Below are positions 8,555 to 15,979 of a DNA stretch of 64,000 bases, one piece after another. A program made the position numbers and the translations under genes. Source of the stretch: Aerophototrophica crusticola (lineage in GTDB: Bacteria; Pseudomonadota; Alphaproteobacteria; Azospirillales; Azospirillaceae); contig MOEB01000003.1 of assembly GCA_001939945.1 (NCBI GenBank), positions 162,276 through 226,275 of the forward strand, in the 5' to 3' direction. The notes below the pieces were generated by a model. That model did no database searches, was not told the DNA's origin, and was given only the letters and a program-made list of their open reading frames with translations. Position 1 is the stretch's first letter. Each line of letters begins with the position of its first letter.

Positions 8555-9904
8555 ATGTCTGGCAATCGGCTTGTCGCGCGCGCCGCGGCGTGGGTCCTTG
8601 GGGCGTTCGTGGCGCTGGCGGGCGGGGCTGCCCAGGCCGCCGACGTGGCGCTGCCGCACCAGGCCAAGGACGTGCACCTGGGCGTGGCGAGCTGCGCCGG
8701 CAGCACCTGCCACGGCGCGGTGGCGCCCTGGCGGGACAGCAACGTGCTGCAGAACGAATACACCACCTGGATGGCCAAGGACCCGCACGCCAAGGCGTAC
8801 AGTGTGCTGCTGAACGACCATTCCAAGCGCATCGCGAAGAATTTGGGCATCCCCGCGGCGCATGAGGCGAAGGTCTGCCTGGACTGCCACGCCGACAACG
8901 TGGCCCCCGCCCAGCGCGGGGCGCAGTTCCAGCTCTCCGACGGGGTGGGGTGCGAGGCCTGCCACGGCGGGGGCGAGCGCTGGCTGGGCATCCATGTCAG
9001 CGGCAAGGCCACCCACGCCCAGAACGTGGCCGCCGGCCTGTTCCCGACGGAGGACCCGAAGCACCGGGCCAACCTGTGCCTGGGCTGCCACCTGGGCGAC
9101 GAGACCCGGGCTATCACCCACAAGATCATGGGCGCCGGCCACCCGCGGCTGGCCTTCGAGCTGGACACCTTCACCAGCATCCAGCCGGCCCACTACCGGG
9201 TCGACGACGACTATGCCAAGCGCAAGGCGGTGGCCAACGGGGTGAAGACCTGGGCCATCGGCCAGGCCATCGCCCTGTCCAAGTTCATGGACCTGGTGGC
9301 AGACCCGGCCCGCAACCGCGACGGCATCATGCCGGAGTTCGTGCTGTATGACTGCCAGTCCTGCCACACGCCCCTGAACAACATGACCTGGCAGGCCCAG
9401 GCCACCCAGGGCATCGGGCCGGGGGTGCCGCGGCTGCACGGGGCCAACGCGGCCATGCTGAAGGTGATCGCCGCCGCTGTGGCGCCCGGCATGCAGGCGG
9501 AGCTGGTGGAACGGTCCCGCGCCCTGCACGCCGCCAGCCAGCGCGACAAGGCGGAGATGGAGCGGGCGGCCAAGGCCCTGAAGCAGACGGCGGACAAGCT
9601 GGCCGACAGCTTCGCGGGCCGCGCCTTCGACGGCAACGACATCCGCGCCCTGATGCAGGCGCTGGTGGCCGCGGGGCTACAGGAGGGCTATGCCGATTAT
9701 GCCAGCGCGGAGCAGACCACCATGGCCCTGTCGGCGGTGATCGACGCGCTGAAGGCCACCGGCCAAGTGGACCCGACGCGGCACCGGGGCATGCAGCAGG
9801 CACTGGAAGCCTGCTATGCCGCGGTGAAGCAGGACGCCACCTACACGCCCGCCGCCTTCACCGCCGCCTTGCAGCAGTTCCAGGCGGCCATGCCGGCATT
9901 CTGA
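8555..9904 (+). CDS. Periplasmic multiheme cytochrome c, c554-like
   Basis: A 449-residue exported protein with signal peptide (AWVLGAFVALAGGAAQA, cleavage before ADVALPH). Heme sites are CAGSTCH (a CX4CH spacing), then CLDCH, CEACH, CLGCH and CQSCH, giving five. The order and the SCAGSTCHG start resemble the cytochrome c554/c-prime family. After the hemes come about 130 residues of helical, heme-free sequence. The ATG at 8555 is preferred because AAGGGGGAGG precedes it at good spacing; the ATG at 8528 overlaps the previous stop and is possible (458 residues). It is the last gene of the four-gene operon and probably a soluble electron shuttle for its partners. Confidence 0.82.
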   Translation: MSGNRLVARAAAWVLGAFVALAGGAAQAADVALPHQAKDVHLGVASCAGSTCHGAVAPWRDSNVLQNEYTTWMAKDPHAKAYSVLLNDHSKRIAKNLGIPAAHEAKVCLDCHADNVAPAQRGAQFQLSDGVGCEACHGGGERWLGIHVSGKATHAQNVAAGLFPTEDPKHRANLCLGCHLGDETRAITHKIMGAGHPRLAFELDTFTSIQPAHYRVDDDYAKRKAVANGVKTWAIGQAIALSKFMDLVADPARNRDGIMPEFVLYDCQSCHTPLNNMTWQAQATQGIGPGVPRLHGANAAMLKVIAAAVAPGMQAELVERSRALHAASQRDKAEMERAAKALKQTADKLADSFAGRAFDGNDIRALMQALVAAGLQEGYADYASAEQTTMALSAVIDALKATGQVDPTRHRGMQQALEACYAAVKQDATYTPAAFTAALQQFQAAMPAF

Positions 9905-9918
9905 GGGGACTCACGTGT

Positions 9919-9950
9919 CGGGTCACGCGGCACGCTATCCGCGTGACCCG
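9919..9950 (+). terminator. Hairpin after the multiheme operon
   Basis: A perfect 12-bp stem (CGGGTCACGCGG / CCGCGTGACCCG) with loop CACGCTAT lies 15 bases after the last cytochrome stop. It has no T-run. Confidence 0.5.
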
Positions 9951-10048
9951 GCATCATCGGGGTCCCAGGCTTAAGGGACTGTCGAGGTCGCCGGGCCAGG
10001 CGCGTGCCGTGCCTGGTTTGTCCCACGGCACTCCGTAGGATCGGGTTC

Positions 10049-10720
10049 ATGTCATCCCTCCTTGGCGACTGGGTGGGGCCGGTGGCGACGATGGTTTCCG
10101 TCGTCTCCTTCCTGCCGCAGCTCGTGAAGTCGTGGCGCAGCAAGTCCACCCACGACCTGTCCTATGCCACCTGGGTGCTGTTCTGCCTGGGGGAGGGGCT
10201 GTGGTTTGTCTATGGGCTGACGGCCGAGGCGGCCTGGATGTCGGTGGCGACAGGGGTCACGGTGGCCCTGTCCCTCGCCATCATCCTGCTGAAGCACCTG
10301 TACGGCGACGACGCCCGCCGCTTCGTGCCCATCACGCAGGAACTGCGGCAGGTGGTCAGCGACAGCGAAGTGGCGAGCCACCAGATGCTCACGGCGGCGG
10401 AGACGATCGAGAGCATCCTGGGCGACCTGCGTGGGAGCAGCGACCCGCGGGTGCGGACCAAGGTGGCCGACGCCCTGGCCCACGCGGCCACCACCATCTA
10501 TGAGGCCTGCAATTTCCAGGACATCAGCGGCCAGCGCATCGACCGGGTGGTCCGCACCTTCGAGGTGATCGAGGCCCGGAACCCTAGAATACGCGAGATT
10601 TGGGAAAAGACCCAGGCGGGCAAGCCCACTCACCCCGGCCACGACCCCCAGGCCTTCGGGCCCGCCCTGTCCGGTGAACGGCAGGCCGGCCAGGCTGACA
10701 TCGACAAGCTGTTCGACTGA
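10049..10720 (+). CDS. SemiSWEET/PQ-loop membrane domain fused to CheZ-like phosphatase domain
   Basis: A 223-residue protein with two unrelated halves. Residues 5-85 form three helices with a PQ motif (FLPQLVKSW, P23-Q24) followed by KSTHDLSYATW, the signature of SemiSWEET half-transporters. Residues 95-223 look like CheZ: a helical hairpin containing FQDISGQRIDRVV (156-168), whose Asp158 and Gln162 match the D-xxx-Q pair that dephosphorylates CheY-P in CheZ. A C-terminal tail, QADIDKLFD, matches the CheY-binding peptide that ends CheZ proteins. The ATG at 10049 is chosen because the upstream 15 codons lack conservation-like character and it starts the first helix. No che genes are nearby. 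A membrane-tethered CheY-type phosphatase is the best reading. Confidence 0.72.
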   Translation: MSSLLGDWVGPVATMVSVVSFLPQLVKSWRSKSTHDLSYATWVLFCLGEGLWFVYGLTAEAAWMSVATGVTVALSLAIILLKHLYGDDARRFVPITQELRQVVSDSEVASHQMLTAAETIESILGDLRGSSDPRVRTKVADALAHAATTIYEACNFQDISGQRIDRVVRTFEVIEARNPRIREIWEKTQAGKPTHPGHDPQAFGPALSGERQAGQADIDKLFD

Positions 10721-10729
10721 CCCGGCGCC

Positions 10730-11086
10730 TCAGCAGCGCCAGCTGGTGGAGCCGCCGACGCTGGGGTGAACCCAGGTGGTGCCGGACATCTGGCCGGGCC
10801 GCAGCACATACTCCTCACTGACGCCATTGTCGTACTGGACGCCGAAGGTGCAGGTGCGGTTGCTCTTGTTCTGCATCCTTATGTAAGCTTGGTTGTTGAT
10901 GACGCCACCATAGACCCGGTAATAGCCGAAATTGTCCATGGGGAAGTCATCGACATGCGACGTGTCGTAATACTGGACCCCGTTTACTTCTTCCAGGGCG
11001 GCGTTGAAGTTTACCAGGTCTTCCGTCTCGCAGCCTGTCAGGGCAAGCAGCACACCGACCATGATCAGAACGCGCCCCATGCCCAT
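10730..11086 (-). CDS. Small exported lipoprotein, unknown function
   Basis: A 118-residue protein starting MGMGRVLIMVGVLLALTGC. The hydrophobic segment ending LTGC is a lipobox, with lipid-modified Cys19. The mature part is beta-rich with a Cys pair (CTFGVQY and C-terminal SWRC) that could form a disulfide. A GGGGGGGC stretch precedes this ATG; an ATG 15 codons upstream is possible but would bury the signal peptide. It is convergent with the SemiSWEET-CheZ gene, 9 bases apart. I do not recognise the family. Confidence 0.7.
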   Translation of the reverse strand: MGMGRVLIMVGVLLALTGCETEDLVNFNAALEEVNGVQYYDTSHVDDFPMDNFGYYRVYGGVINNQAYIRMQNKSNRTCTFGVQYDNGVSEEYVLRPGQMSGTTWVHPSVGGSTSWRC

Positions 11087-11256
11087 GTCCGCCCCCCCCG
11101 AAAGCATTTCCCGATAAAGTATCAGGTCCATACCCCTTCAGGTCAATGCATACCATGGTCTGGAAAGCAGGTGCTGCCGGGGTGACAGGAGGCGCATGGT
11201 TGGCGCGTGTGATGATGGCGTGAAGCCAACGGCGTGGTCCTGTGGAGATCCTGATC

Positions 11257-11622
11257 ATGCGACCGTTCCTGGCTGGTGTGCTGCTCCTGTCCATTTCCGG
11301 CGCGTCTGCCTTGGCGGCGGATGGGGGCGGCGAGGCTGTCGGTGGGCGGGATGACCCAGCGCGGGCGTCCGGTTGCCCCGTGCGCAGGAAGGTGGAGGCC
11401 GGGGCAGCCTTCGGCGGGGGACGGACGGCGCGGCACTTGGGGGCGCAACTGGACTATGGCGCCCCGGGTCCCGGCGGGCCGGAGCCCTGCAAGGAGACGG
11501 GCCTCGCCTTGTCCTTCTCCCTGTCCCAGACCCATTTCAGCGGAACCGGCCGCGATAGCCCCGACAGGCCGGTCAACCGCCCTGCCGGACCTCCCGCTCG
11601 AGGCGGGCCAGCAGGTCGGTGA
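11257..11622 (+). CDS. Possible small secreted protein, unknown
   Basis: A 121-residue frame opening MRPFLAGVLLLSISGASALA, a plausible signal peptide, then Gly/Pro-rich sequence without a recognised domain. GGAG lies at a suitable distance upstream. Against it, the last 50 bases overlap the convergent diheme cytochrome gene and the mature sequence looks low-complexity. It could be a chance open frame in GC-rich DNA. Confidence 0.4.
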   Translation: MRPFLAGVLLLSISGASALAADGGGEAVGGRDDPARASGCPVRRKVEAGAAFGGGRTARHLGAQLDYGAPGPGGPEPCKETGLALSFSLSQTHFSGTGRDSPDRPVNRPAGPPARGGPAGR

Positions 11623-12070
11623 AGAAGCCGATCTCTTCCGCGGTCAGGCGGAGCTTGGCATGCCGGGGCAGGAATTGCGCCAGGGCTTGGCCGGATTTGC
11701 GTGCATAGAGGGTGCCGTCCCTGAGCTCCAGGGACTCCCGTGCCAGGGCGGCGGCGCTCTCATGGCAGCGGCCGCAGCGTTCCTGGAAACGGGGCGGGGT
11801 GGAGGCCTGGGCCAGCAGCATGTCGTGGACGGGCCCCACCAGATCCCGCGGCACATGGTGATTGGCCAGGAAGGCTGCCAAATCGTCCCGGTGATGGCGC
11901 CCCAACAGGCGGCCGTCCTCCACGGTGAGGAAGCGACGCGCGAAGGGGCCGGCATGGCCGTGGCAGTCGGCGCAGGTGCCTTCCCAGAATTGGTGGAGGT
12001 CGGTGCCCGCCCCGCCGGGTGCCAGCAGCATTGGCGCCAGCAAGGCCAAAGCCATGGCGAACCTCATCAC
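11573..12070 (-). CDS. Small periplasmic diheme cytochrome c
   Basis: A 165-residue protein with signal peptide (MRFAMALALLAPMLLAPGGA) and two heme motifs, CADCHGH and CGRCHES, separated by about 65 residues. The start is GTG at 12070 or, equally likely, the ATG directly after it at 12067. It resembles generic diheme soluble cytochromes; I cannot assign a partner. The nearest respiratory genes are the multiheme operon and nap, both within 3 kb. Confidence 0.8.
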   Translation of the reverse strand: MMRFAMALALLAPMLLAPGGAGTDLHQFWEGTCADCHGHAGPFARRFLTVEDGRLLGRHHRDDLAAFLANHHVPRDLVGPVHDMLLAQASTPPRFQERCGRCHESAAALARESLELRDGTLYARKSGQALAQFLPRHAKLRLTAEEIGFFTDLLARLEREVRQGG

Positions 12071-12298
12071 GGACCCCTCCCCGCGGATACCCGCCCTATG
12101 CCTATACCCGCGCCAGCCGGGGTGGCAATTCCCCTTCCGGGGCGTGGCCGCCCCCTCGATTGACCCATGTCATGGCAGGCACTGGCGACCCGGATCATCC
12201 TGCCCATAAGCAGAAGACCGCCCGGGCCCGGCACAGGATGCCCCGGCCACGCGGCAATGGAGCGGCCGAGGCAGGCCGCCATGACAATGGAGGAACCG

Positions 12299-12667
12299 AT
12301 GTTGACGCCCTCCGAAACCCTGCTCACGACGTCCGGGATGGGACCCGGCTTCGCCGCGGCAAACATCGCCATGTTCGGCCCCCTGGCCGCCCTTTTCCGG
12401 GTCCAGGCGGAGGCCGCGGCGGCCATGGGCGCCTGCGCCGTGGACGCCACCGCCGCCCTGCTGGCCGACCTGGAGGAGGCGGGGCATGCCCTCGCCGTGA
12501 CATGCGCCGCCGACGACCCGGCCGAGGCCACCGGCATCTGGCAGGAATGGGCTGGCGGGTGCGCCTGCCGGGCCTGCGCGGTCACCACAACCGTCGCGCA
12601 GGGCATGGGCCGCATGGCCCTGGCGGGCGCCGATACGGCGACGGGGCTGTGGAACCTGCCGCATTGA
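12299..12667 (+). CDS. Small Ala-rich helical protein, possibly phasin-like
   Basis: A 122-residue protein opening MLTPSETLLTTSGMGPGFAA, with a strong GGAGG (12289-12293) before the ATG. It is Ala-rich and predicted amphipathic-helical throughout, as granule-associated phasins are, but there is no diagnostic motif. Three cysteines (CACRAC) sit near residue 90. Proximity to bdhA (10 kb) is too weak to argue a PHB role. Confidence 0.6.
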   Translation: MLTPSETLLTTSGMGPGFAAANIAMFGPLAALFRVQAEAAAAMGACAVDATAALLADLEEAGHALAVTCAADDPAEATGIWQEWAGGCACRACAVTTTVAQGMGRMALAGADTATGLWNLPH

Positions 12668-12698
12668 ACGGTGGGGCCCACTGAAGCGAAGACCCATG

Positions 12699-12734
12699 GC
12701 GGGAAGCCCGGCAACCGGTCCCGGGGCTTCCCGC
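12699..12734 (+). terminator. Hairpin after the Ala-rich protein gene
   Basis: Arms GCGGGAAGCCC (12699-12709) and GGGCTTCCCGC (12724-12734) form an 11-bp stem 31 bases after the stop, without a T-run. Confidence 0.45.
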
Positions 12735-12811
12735 GGGTGGCGGGGGCCGGACCGACGCGCTGTCCCCGGCCGGCTTGGCCGGGCGGCCGTCACGACCTGG
12801 GGAGGTCGGCC

Positions 12812-13099
12812 ATGTTGACCCTGAAGGATTGTGCGGATGTCGTCGGCCTGACGCTGGACGAGGTCGAGGCCGTGGCGAGCCATGACGGGCTGCCGCAGAT
12901 GCTTGCCGTCGGGCGGGCGGCGGGGATGCTGGACCAGGACTGGGGCAATGTCGCCCTGCGCCAGATGATCCGGGACGACGCGGATCGCGCCCACTTGGCC
13001 GGGCGGGAGGGGCAGACGGAGGCCTACCGGGCGCTGTTGGCCGAGGCCACGGAACGGCACCCGGGCGGCCGGGACCGGCGGCAGGGGCCGCGGGGCTGA
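12812..13099 (+). CDS. Small hypothetical protein
   Basis: A 95-residue protein MLTLKDCADVVGLTLDEVEA..., helical, acidic first half and basic tail. GGGGAGG lies 8 bases before the ATG. The first 30 residues resemble a small helix-turn-helix-like fold (CADVVGLTLDEVEAVASHDG), not enough to call DNA binding. Family not recognised. Confidence 0.6.
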   Translation: MLTLKDCADVVGLTLDEVEAVASHDGLPQMLAVGRAAGMLDQDWGNVALRQMIRDDADRAHLAGREGQTEAYRALLAEATERHPGGRDRRQGPRG

Positions 13100-13129
13100 A
13101 CCGCGGCCCGGCCCTTCCTCGTTTCCCGC

Positions 13130-13375
13130 TCAGCCGCCGCAGCCGCCGCAGCAACCGCCGGGGGGCGGGGGCAGGTCGGCGAAGGCGACCCGGTACAGGC
13201 CGCCGGAGGGGAACAGCCCCTTCAGCCGGTTCAGCAGCCGCTCCAGCGGCACGTGGTCCGGCATGTGCTCGATGGCGCAGATGACGGAGCCGTCGTCCAG
13301 CGCGCCGGGGCTGGCACCCGCGTCGGCGGCGCGGGGCGGGGCGTCCAGGGAGAAATGCACGAGTTCGGTACGCAT
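13130..13375 (-). CDS. Small Cys-rich-tailed protein, predicted NO-regulated
   Basis: An 81-residue protein starting MRTELVHFSLDAPP and ending PPPPGGCCGGCGG, a Gly-Cys tail with three cysteines suited to metal or thiol chemistry. GAGAGA lies before the ATG. The palindrome TTGCGC-GG-GCGCAA sits 68-81 bases upstream, the same motif as in front of the DUF1858-nnrS operon, so transcription by an NnrR-type NO sensor is predicted. Function unknown; it lies just downstream of the nap-moeA genes on the same strand. Confidence 0.65.
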   Translation of the reverse strand: MRTELVHFSLDAPPRAADAGASPGALDDGSVICAIEHMPDHVPLERLLNRLKGLFPSGGLYRVAFADLPPPPGGCCGGCGG

Positions 13376-13442
13376 CGGGTCTCTCGAGGTCCGGTGACGG
13401 GGTTCGTGGCAGGAAGTCTGCACAGGGTGCGCGCTGTCGTCT

Positions 13443-13456
13443 TTGCGCGGGCGCAA
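13443..13456 (-). promoter_or_regulatory. NnrR-type palindrome upstream of the Cys-tailed protein gene
   Basis: TTGCGCGGGCGCAA fits TTGCG-N4-CGCAA, the motif known for NnrR regulators of nitrogen-oxide genes in alphaproteobacteria. It lies between the moeA stop and the small gene, at a distance suitable for activation. Confidence 0.6.
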
Positions 13457-13481
13457 TGACCGGGCCGACGCGCAGGCAGGG

Positions 13482-14768
13482 TCAGGGGGCGTGCAGGGGG
13501 ATGGCGTCGAACAGGGCGCCGTCCTCCACCAGGCCGCAGGATGCGGGGACGACCACCAGCGCGTCCGCCGCCGCCAGGGCCGATTGCTGGGCGGAGCTGC
13601 CGTGTCCCAGCCGCTGCGCGACGGGCATACCGTCCGGGCCGGGGCTCAGGCTCACCGACACATACTCCTCCCGCCCCGTGGCGCGGCGGAAGCCACCCTG
13701 GAAGCGGACGCGCAGGCGCGGCGGCGGGACATGGGGCAACCCTGCCAGGGCGCGCAGCAGGGGCATGCCCACCAGGGAAAGGGTGACGAACACGGCGTTG
13801 GGGTTGCCGGGCAGGCCCAGGAACAGAGCCTCCCCGCCCGACGGGCGCGGCAGGTGGCCGACGGCCAGCGGCTTGCCCGGCTTGATCGCCAGGCGCCAAT
13901 GGTCGATGCGCCCACCCACGGCGTCCACCGCGCCGCGCACATGGTCCTCATCCCCCACCGACACGCCGCCCGAGGTGACGACCGCGTCGCAGGCGGACGC
14001 GGCCCGCAGGGCCTGGGCGACGCTCCCCGGGTCGTCGGCCACGGTGGGCAGGATGACCACGTCGAAGCCCGCCTCCTCCAGCATCCCGGTGATCAGGGAG
14101 CGGTTGGAGTTGTGGATGGCGCCTGGCCGCAGGGGCTCCCCCGGCTCCACCAGCTCGCTGCCGGTGGACAGCACGGCCACCATGGGCCGCCAGCGCACCA
14201 GCAGGCTTGCCCGGCCCAGGCTGGCGGCACAGGCGACCTGGCGCGGGCCCAACCTCGTGCCCGCGCGCACCGCCACGGTGCCCTCGGGCATGTCGTCGCC
14301 GGGCAGACGGATGTTGGCCCCGGCAGGCGGGACCTTGCGGACATGGACCAGGCCACCGGACTCGCGGCAATCCTCCTGCATCACCACCCGGTCACAGTCG
14401 GGGGGCAGGGCGGCGCCGGTGAAGATGCGCACGATGCCGGGACCATCCGGCAGGCCCAACCCGCTGTCCCCCGCCGCCACCCGGCCGCGCAGGGGGGCCA
14501 GCAGCTCCACCCCGGCCCCCGCCACGTCGGTCCCGCGCAGGGCATAGCCGTCCATGGCGGAGCGGCGGAAGTCCGGGATGGGCCGCCGCGCCACCAGGTC
14601 CTCCGCCAGGACCCGGCCCCGCGCTTCCCGCAGGGTGACCCGCTCCACCCCGGCCACCGGGGCGATGCCCGGCAGCAGGCGGGACAGCAGCCCGTCGATG
14701 GTGCGCTCATCCGACTTGGGGCCGCAGCAGGTGCAGGCGTCCCGGGGGGCGGAGTCCAGCGGGGTCAT
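13482..14768 (-). CDS. moeA: Molybdopterin molybdenumtransferase MoeA
   Basis: A 428-residue protein that inserts molybdate into adenylylated molybdopterin, completing molybdenum cofactor. Family landmarks: PIPDFRRSAMDGYALRG near residues 65-80, IVRIFTGAALPPDCDRVVMQED near 130, the GSELVEPGEPL segment and GGVSVGDEDHV. A short N-terminal CTCCGPK Cys cluster is an unusual addition. It follows napC on the same strand (15-base gap), so it is probably expressed with nap and supplies the NapA cofactor. Confidence 0.93.
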   Translation of the reverse strand: MTPLDSAPRDACTCCGPKSDERTIDGLLSRLLPGIAPVAGVERVTLREARGRVLAEDLVARRPIPDFRRSAMDGYALRGTDVAGAGVELLAPLRGRVAAGDSGLGLPDGPGIVRIFTGAALPPDCDRVVMQEDCRESGGLVHVRKVPPAGANIRLPGDDMPEGTVAVRAGTRLGPRQVACAASLGRASLLVRWRPMVAVLSTGSELVEPGEPLRPGAIHNSNRSLITGMLEEAGFDVVILPTVADDPGSVAQALRAASACDAVVTSGGVSVGDEDHVRGAVDAVGGRIDHWRLAIKPGKPLAVGHLPRPSGGEALFLGLPGNPNAVFVTLSLVGMPLLRALAGLPHVPPPRLRVRFQGGFRRATGREEYVSVSLSPGPDGMPVAQRLGHGSSAQQSALAAADALVVVPASCGLVEDGALFDAIPLHAP

Positions 14769-14783
14769 GGGGTCGTCCCTTCG

Positions 14784-15413
14784 TCAGTGGCCGGCGGCGG
14801 CCGTGGCGGGCATGGTCCAGACCGGCACGCCGGTCATGTCCGGCAGCGTGTGGGCGATGCCCTTGTGGCAGTCGATGCAGGTGGCCTTGTTGGTGAACAG
14901 GAACTCCTGGTGGGCGGCGGCCCCGCGGGCGCCCTGGCGGGTGATGTCCATGGACTCCGCGCTGTGGCAGTTCCGGCACTCCAGCGAGTTGTTGGCCTTC
15001 AGCCGGGCCCATTCGTGGCCCGCCAGCTCCTTCTTCTTGGCGGCGAATTTCTCCGGCGTGTCGATGGTGCCGAAGATCTTGCCCCAGACCTCCTTGGAGG
15101 CCTGCATCTTGCGGGCGATCTTGTCCGTCCAGTTGTGCGGCACGTGGCAGTCCGGGCAGGTGGCCCGCACGCCCGAGCGGTTGCTGTAGTGGATGGTCTG
15201 CTTCAGGTCGGCATAGGGGTTGTCGCGCATCTCATGGCAGCCGATGCAGAAGGCCTCCTTGTTGGTGGCCTCCAGCGCCGTGTTGAAGCCGCCCCAGAAG
15301 ATGACGCCGGCCACGAAGCCGCCGACGGTCAGGAAGCCGAGGCCCAGGTGGACGGCCGGGCGGTTGAAGGCCGCCCAGGCCTGCCTGGCCAGGCAGATCA
15401 GTCGGGAGAACAT
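14784..15413 (-). CDS. napC: NapC/NirT-type membrane tetraheme cytochrome c
   Basis: A 209-residue quinol dehydrogenase: one N-terminal membrane helix ([20 protein letters not shown]) and four heme motifs, CIGCH, CPDCH, CRNCH and CIDCH. It passes electrons from quinol to NapB/NapA at the periplasmic face. The ATG at 15413 shares its A with the napB stop (TGATG), which fixes the start. Length is normal for NapC. Confidence 0.94.
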   Translation of the reverse strand: MFSRLICLARQAWAAFNRPAVHLGLGFLTVGGFVAGVIFWGGFNTALEATNKEAFCIGCHEMRDNPYADLKQTIHYSNRSGVRATCPDCHVPHNWTDKIARKMQASKEVWGKIFGTIDTPEKFAAKKKELAGHEWARLKANNSLECRNCHSAESMDITRQGARGAAAHQEFLFTNKATCIDCHKGIAHTLPDMTGVPVWTMPATAAAGH

Positions 15414-15976
15414 CACTTGCCCCCCTTCGCGGCTGGGGGATGGGCGCCGCGGATCACGCTGTCCACGTCCTGGAACAGGTTGGGCACCCGGGGCTGCACG
15501 TCCGACTGGGGCACGTGGCATTGCAGGCAGAAGTACCGCCGGGCGGAGACGGCACCCAGCACCTGGCCGTCACGGTCCTGGAAGTGGGTGACCGAGACCA
15601 TGGGCGCCTGACTGTCGCCGGTCATCTCCCGGCTGTGGCAGGTCAGGCACTTGTTGGCGTTCAGGTCCAGCTGGTAGCCGGCGACCGAATGCGGGATGAC
15701 CGGCGGCTGCTCCGGGTAGTTGCGCTGCTTGCGGCGGTCGTCGGTCACGTCCTTCGGGATCGGCGCCGCCTCCTGCACCGTCAGGCCGTCGGCCCCGGTG
15801 AAGGCGGGCCGGCCGCTGGCGGCCACGTCGCGGGCGGTGCTGGACTGCGGGGCCTGGGCGGTCTGGGCCACGGGCTGCTTGTCGGTGGCCAGCGCCACCT
15901 TCGCCAGGGGCACCGCCAACACGGGCAGGGCGGCGAGGGCGGCCAGGGCCAGGGCGGTGCGGAAGCTCTTGTTCAT
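15413..15976 (-). CDS. napB: Periplasmic nitrate reductase diheme subunit NapB
   Basis: A 187-residue protein with signal peptide and two heme sites, CLTCHSR and CLQCHVP, in the order and spacing of Nap[16 protein letters not shown] is typical of the family. It is the electron-transfer partner of NapA. The N-terminal linker after the signal (about 25-65) is long and Ala/Gln-rich. Confidence 0.93.
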   Translation of the reverse strand: MNKSFRTALALAALAALPVLAVPLAKVALATDKQPVAQTAQAPQSSTARDVAASGRPAFTGADGLTVQEAAPIPKDVTDDRRKQRNYPEQPPVIPHSVAGYQLDLNANKCLTCHSREMTGDSQAPMVSVTHFQDRDGQVLGAVSARRYFCLQCHVPQSDVQPRVPNLFQDVDSVIRGAHPPAAKGGK

Positions 15977-15979
15977 GGG

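Noticed and set aside
11196..11351. Short frame starting MVGACDDGV
   Set aside because: Despite AGGAGG upstream it overlaps the better signal-peptide frame at 11257 and has a random-looking composition.
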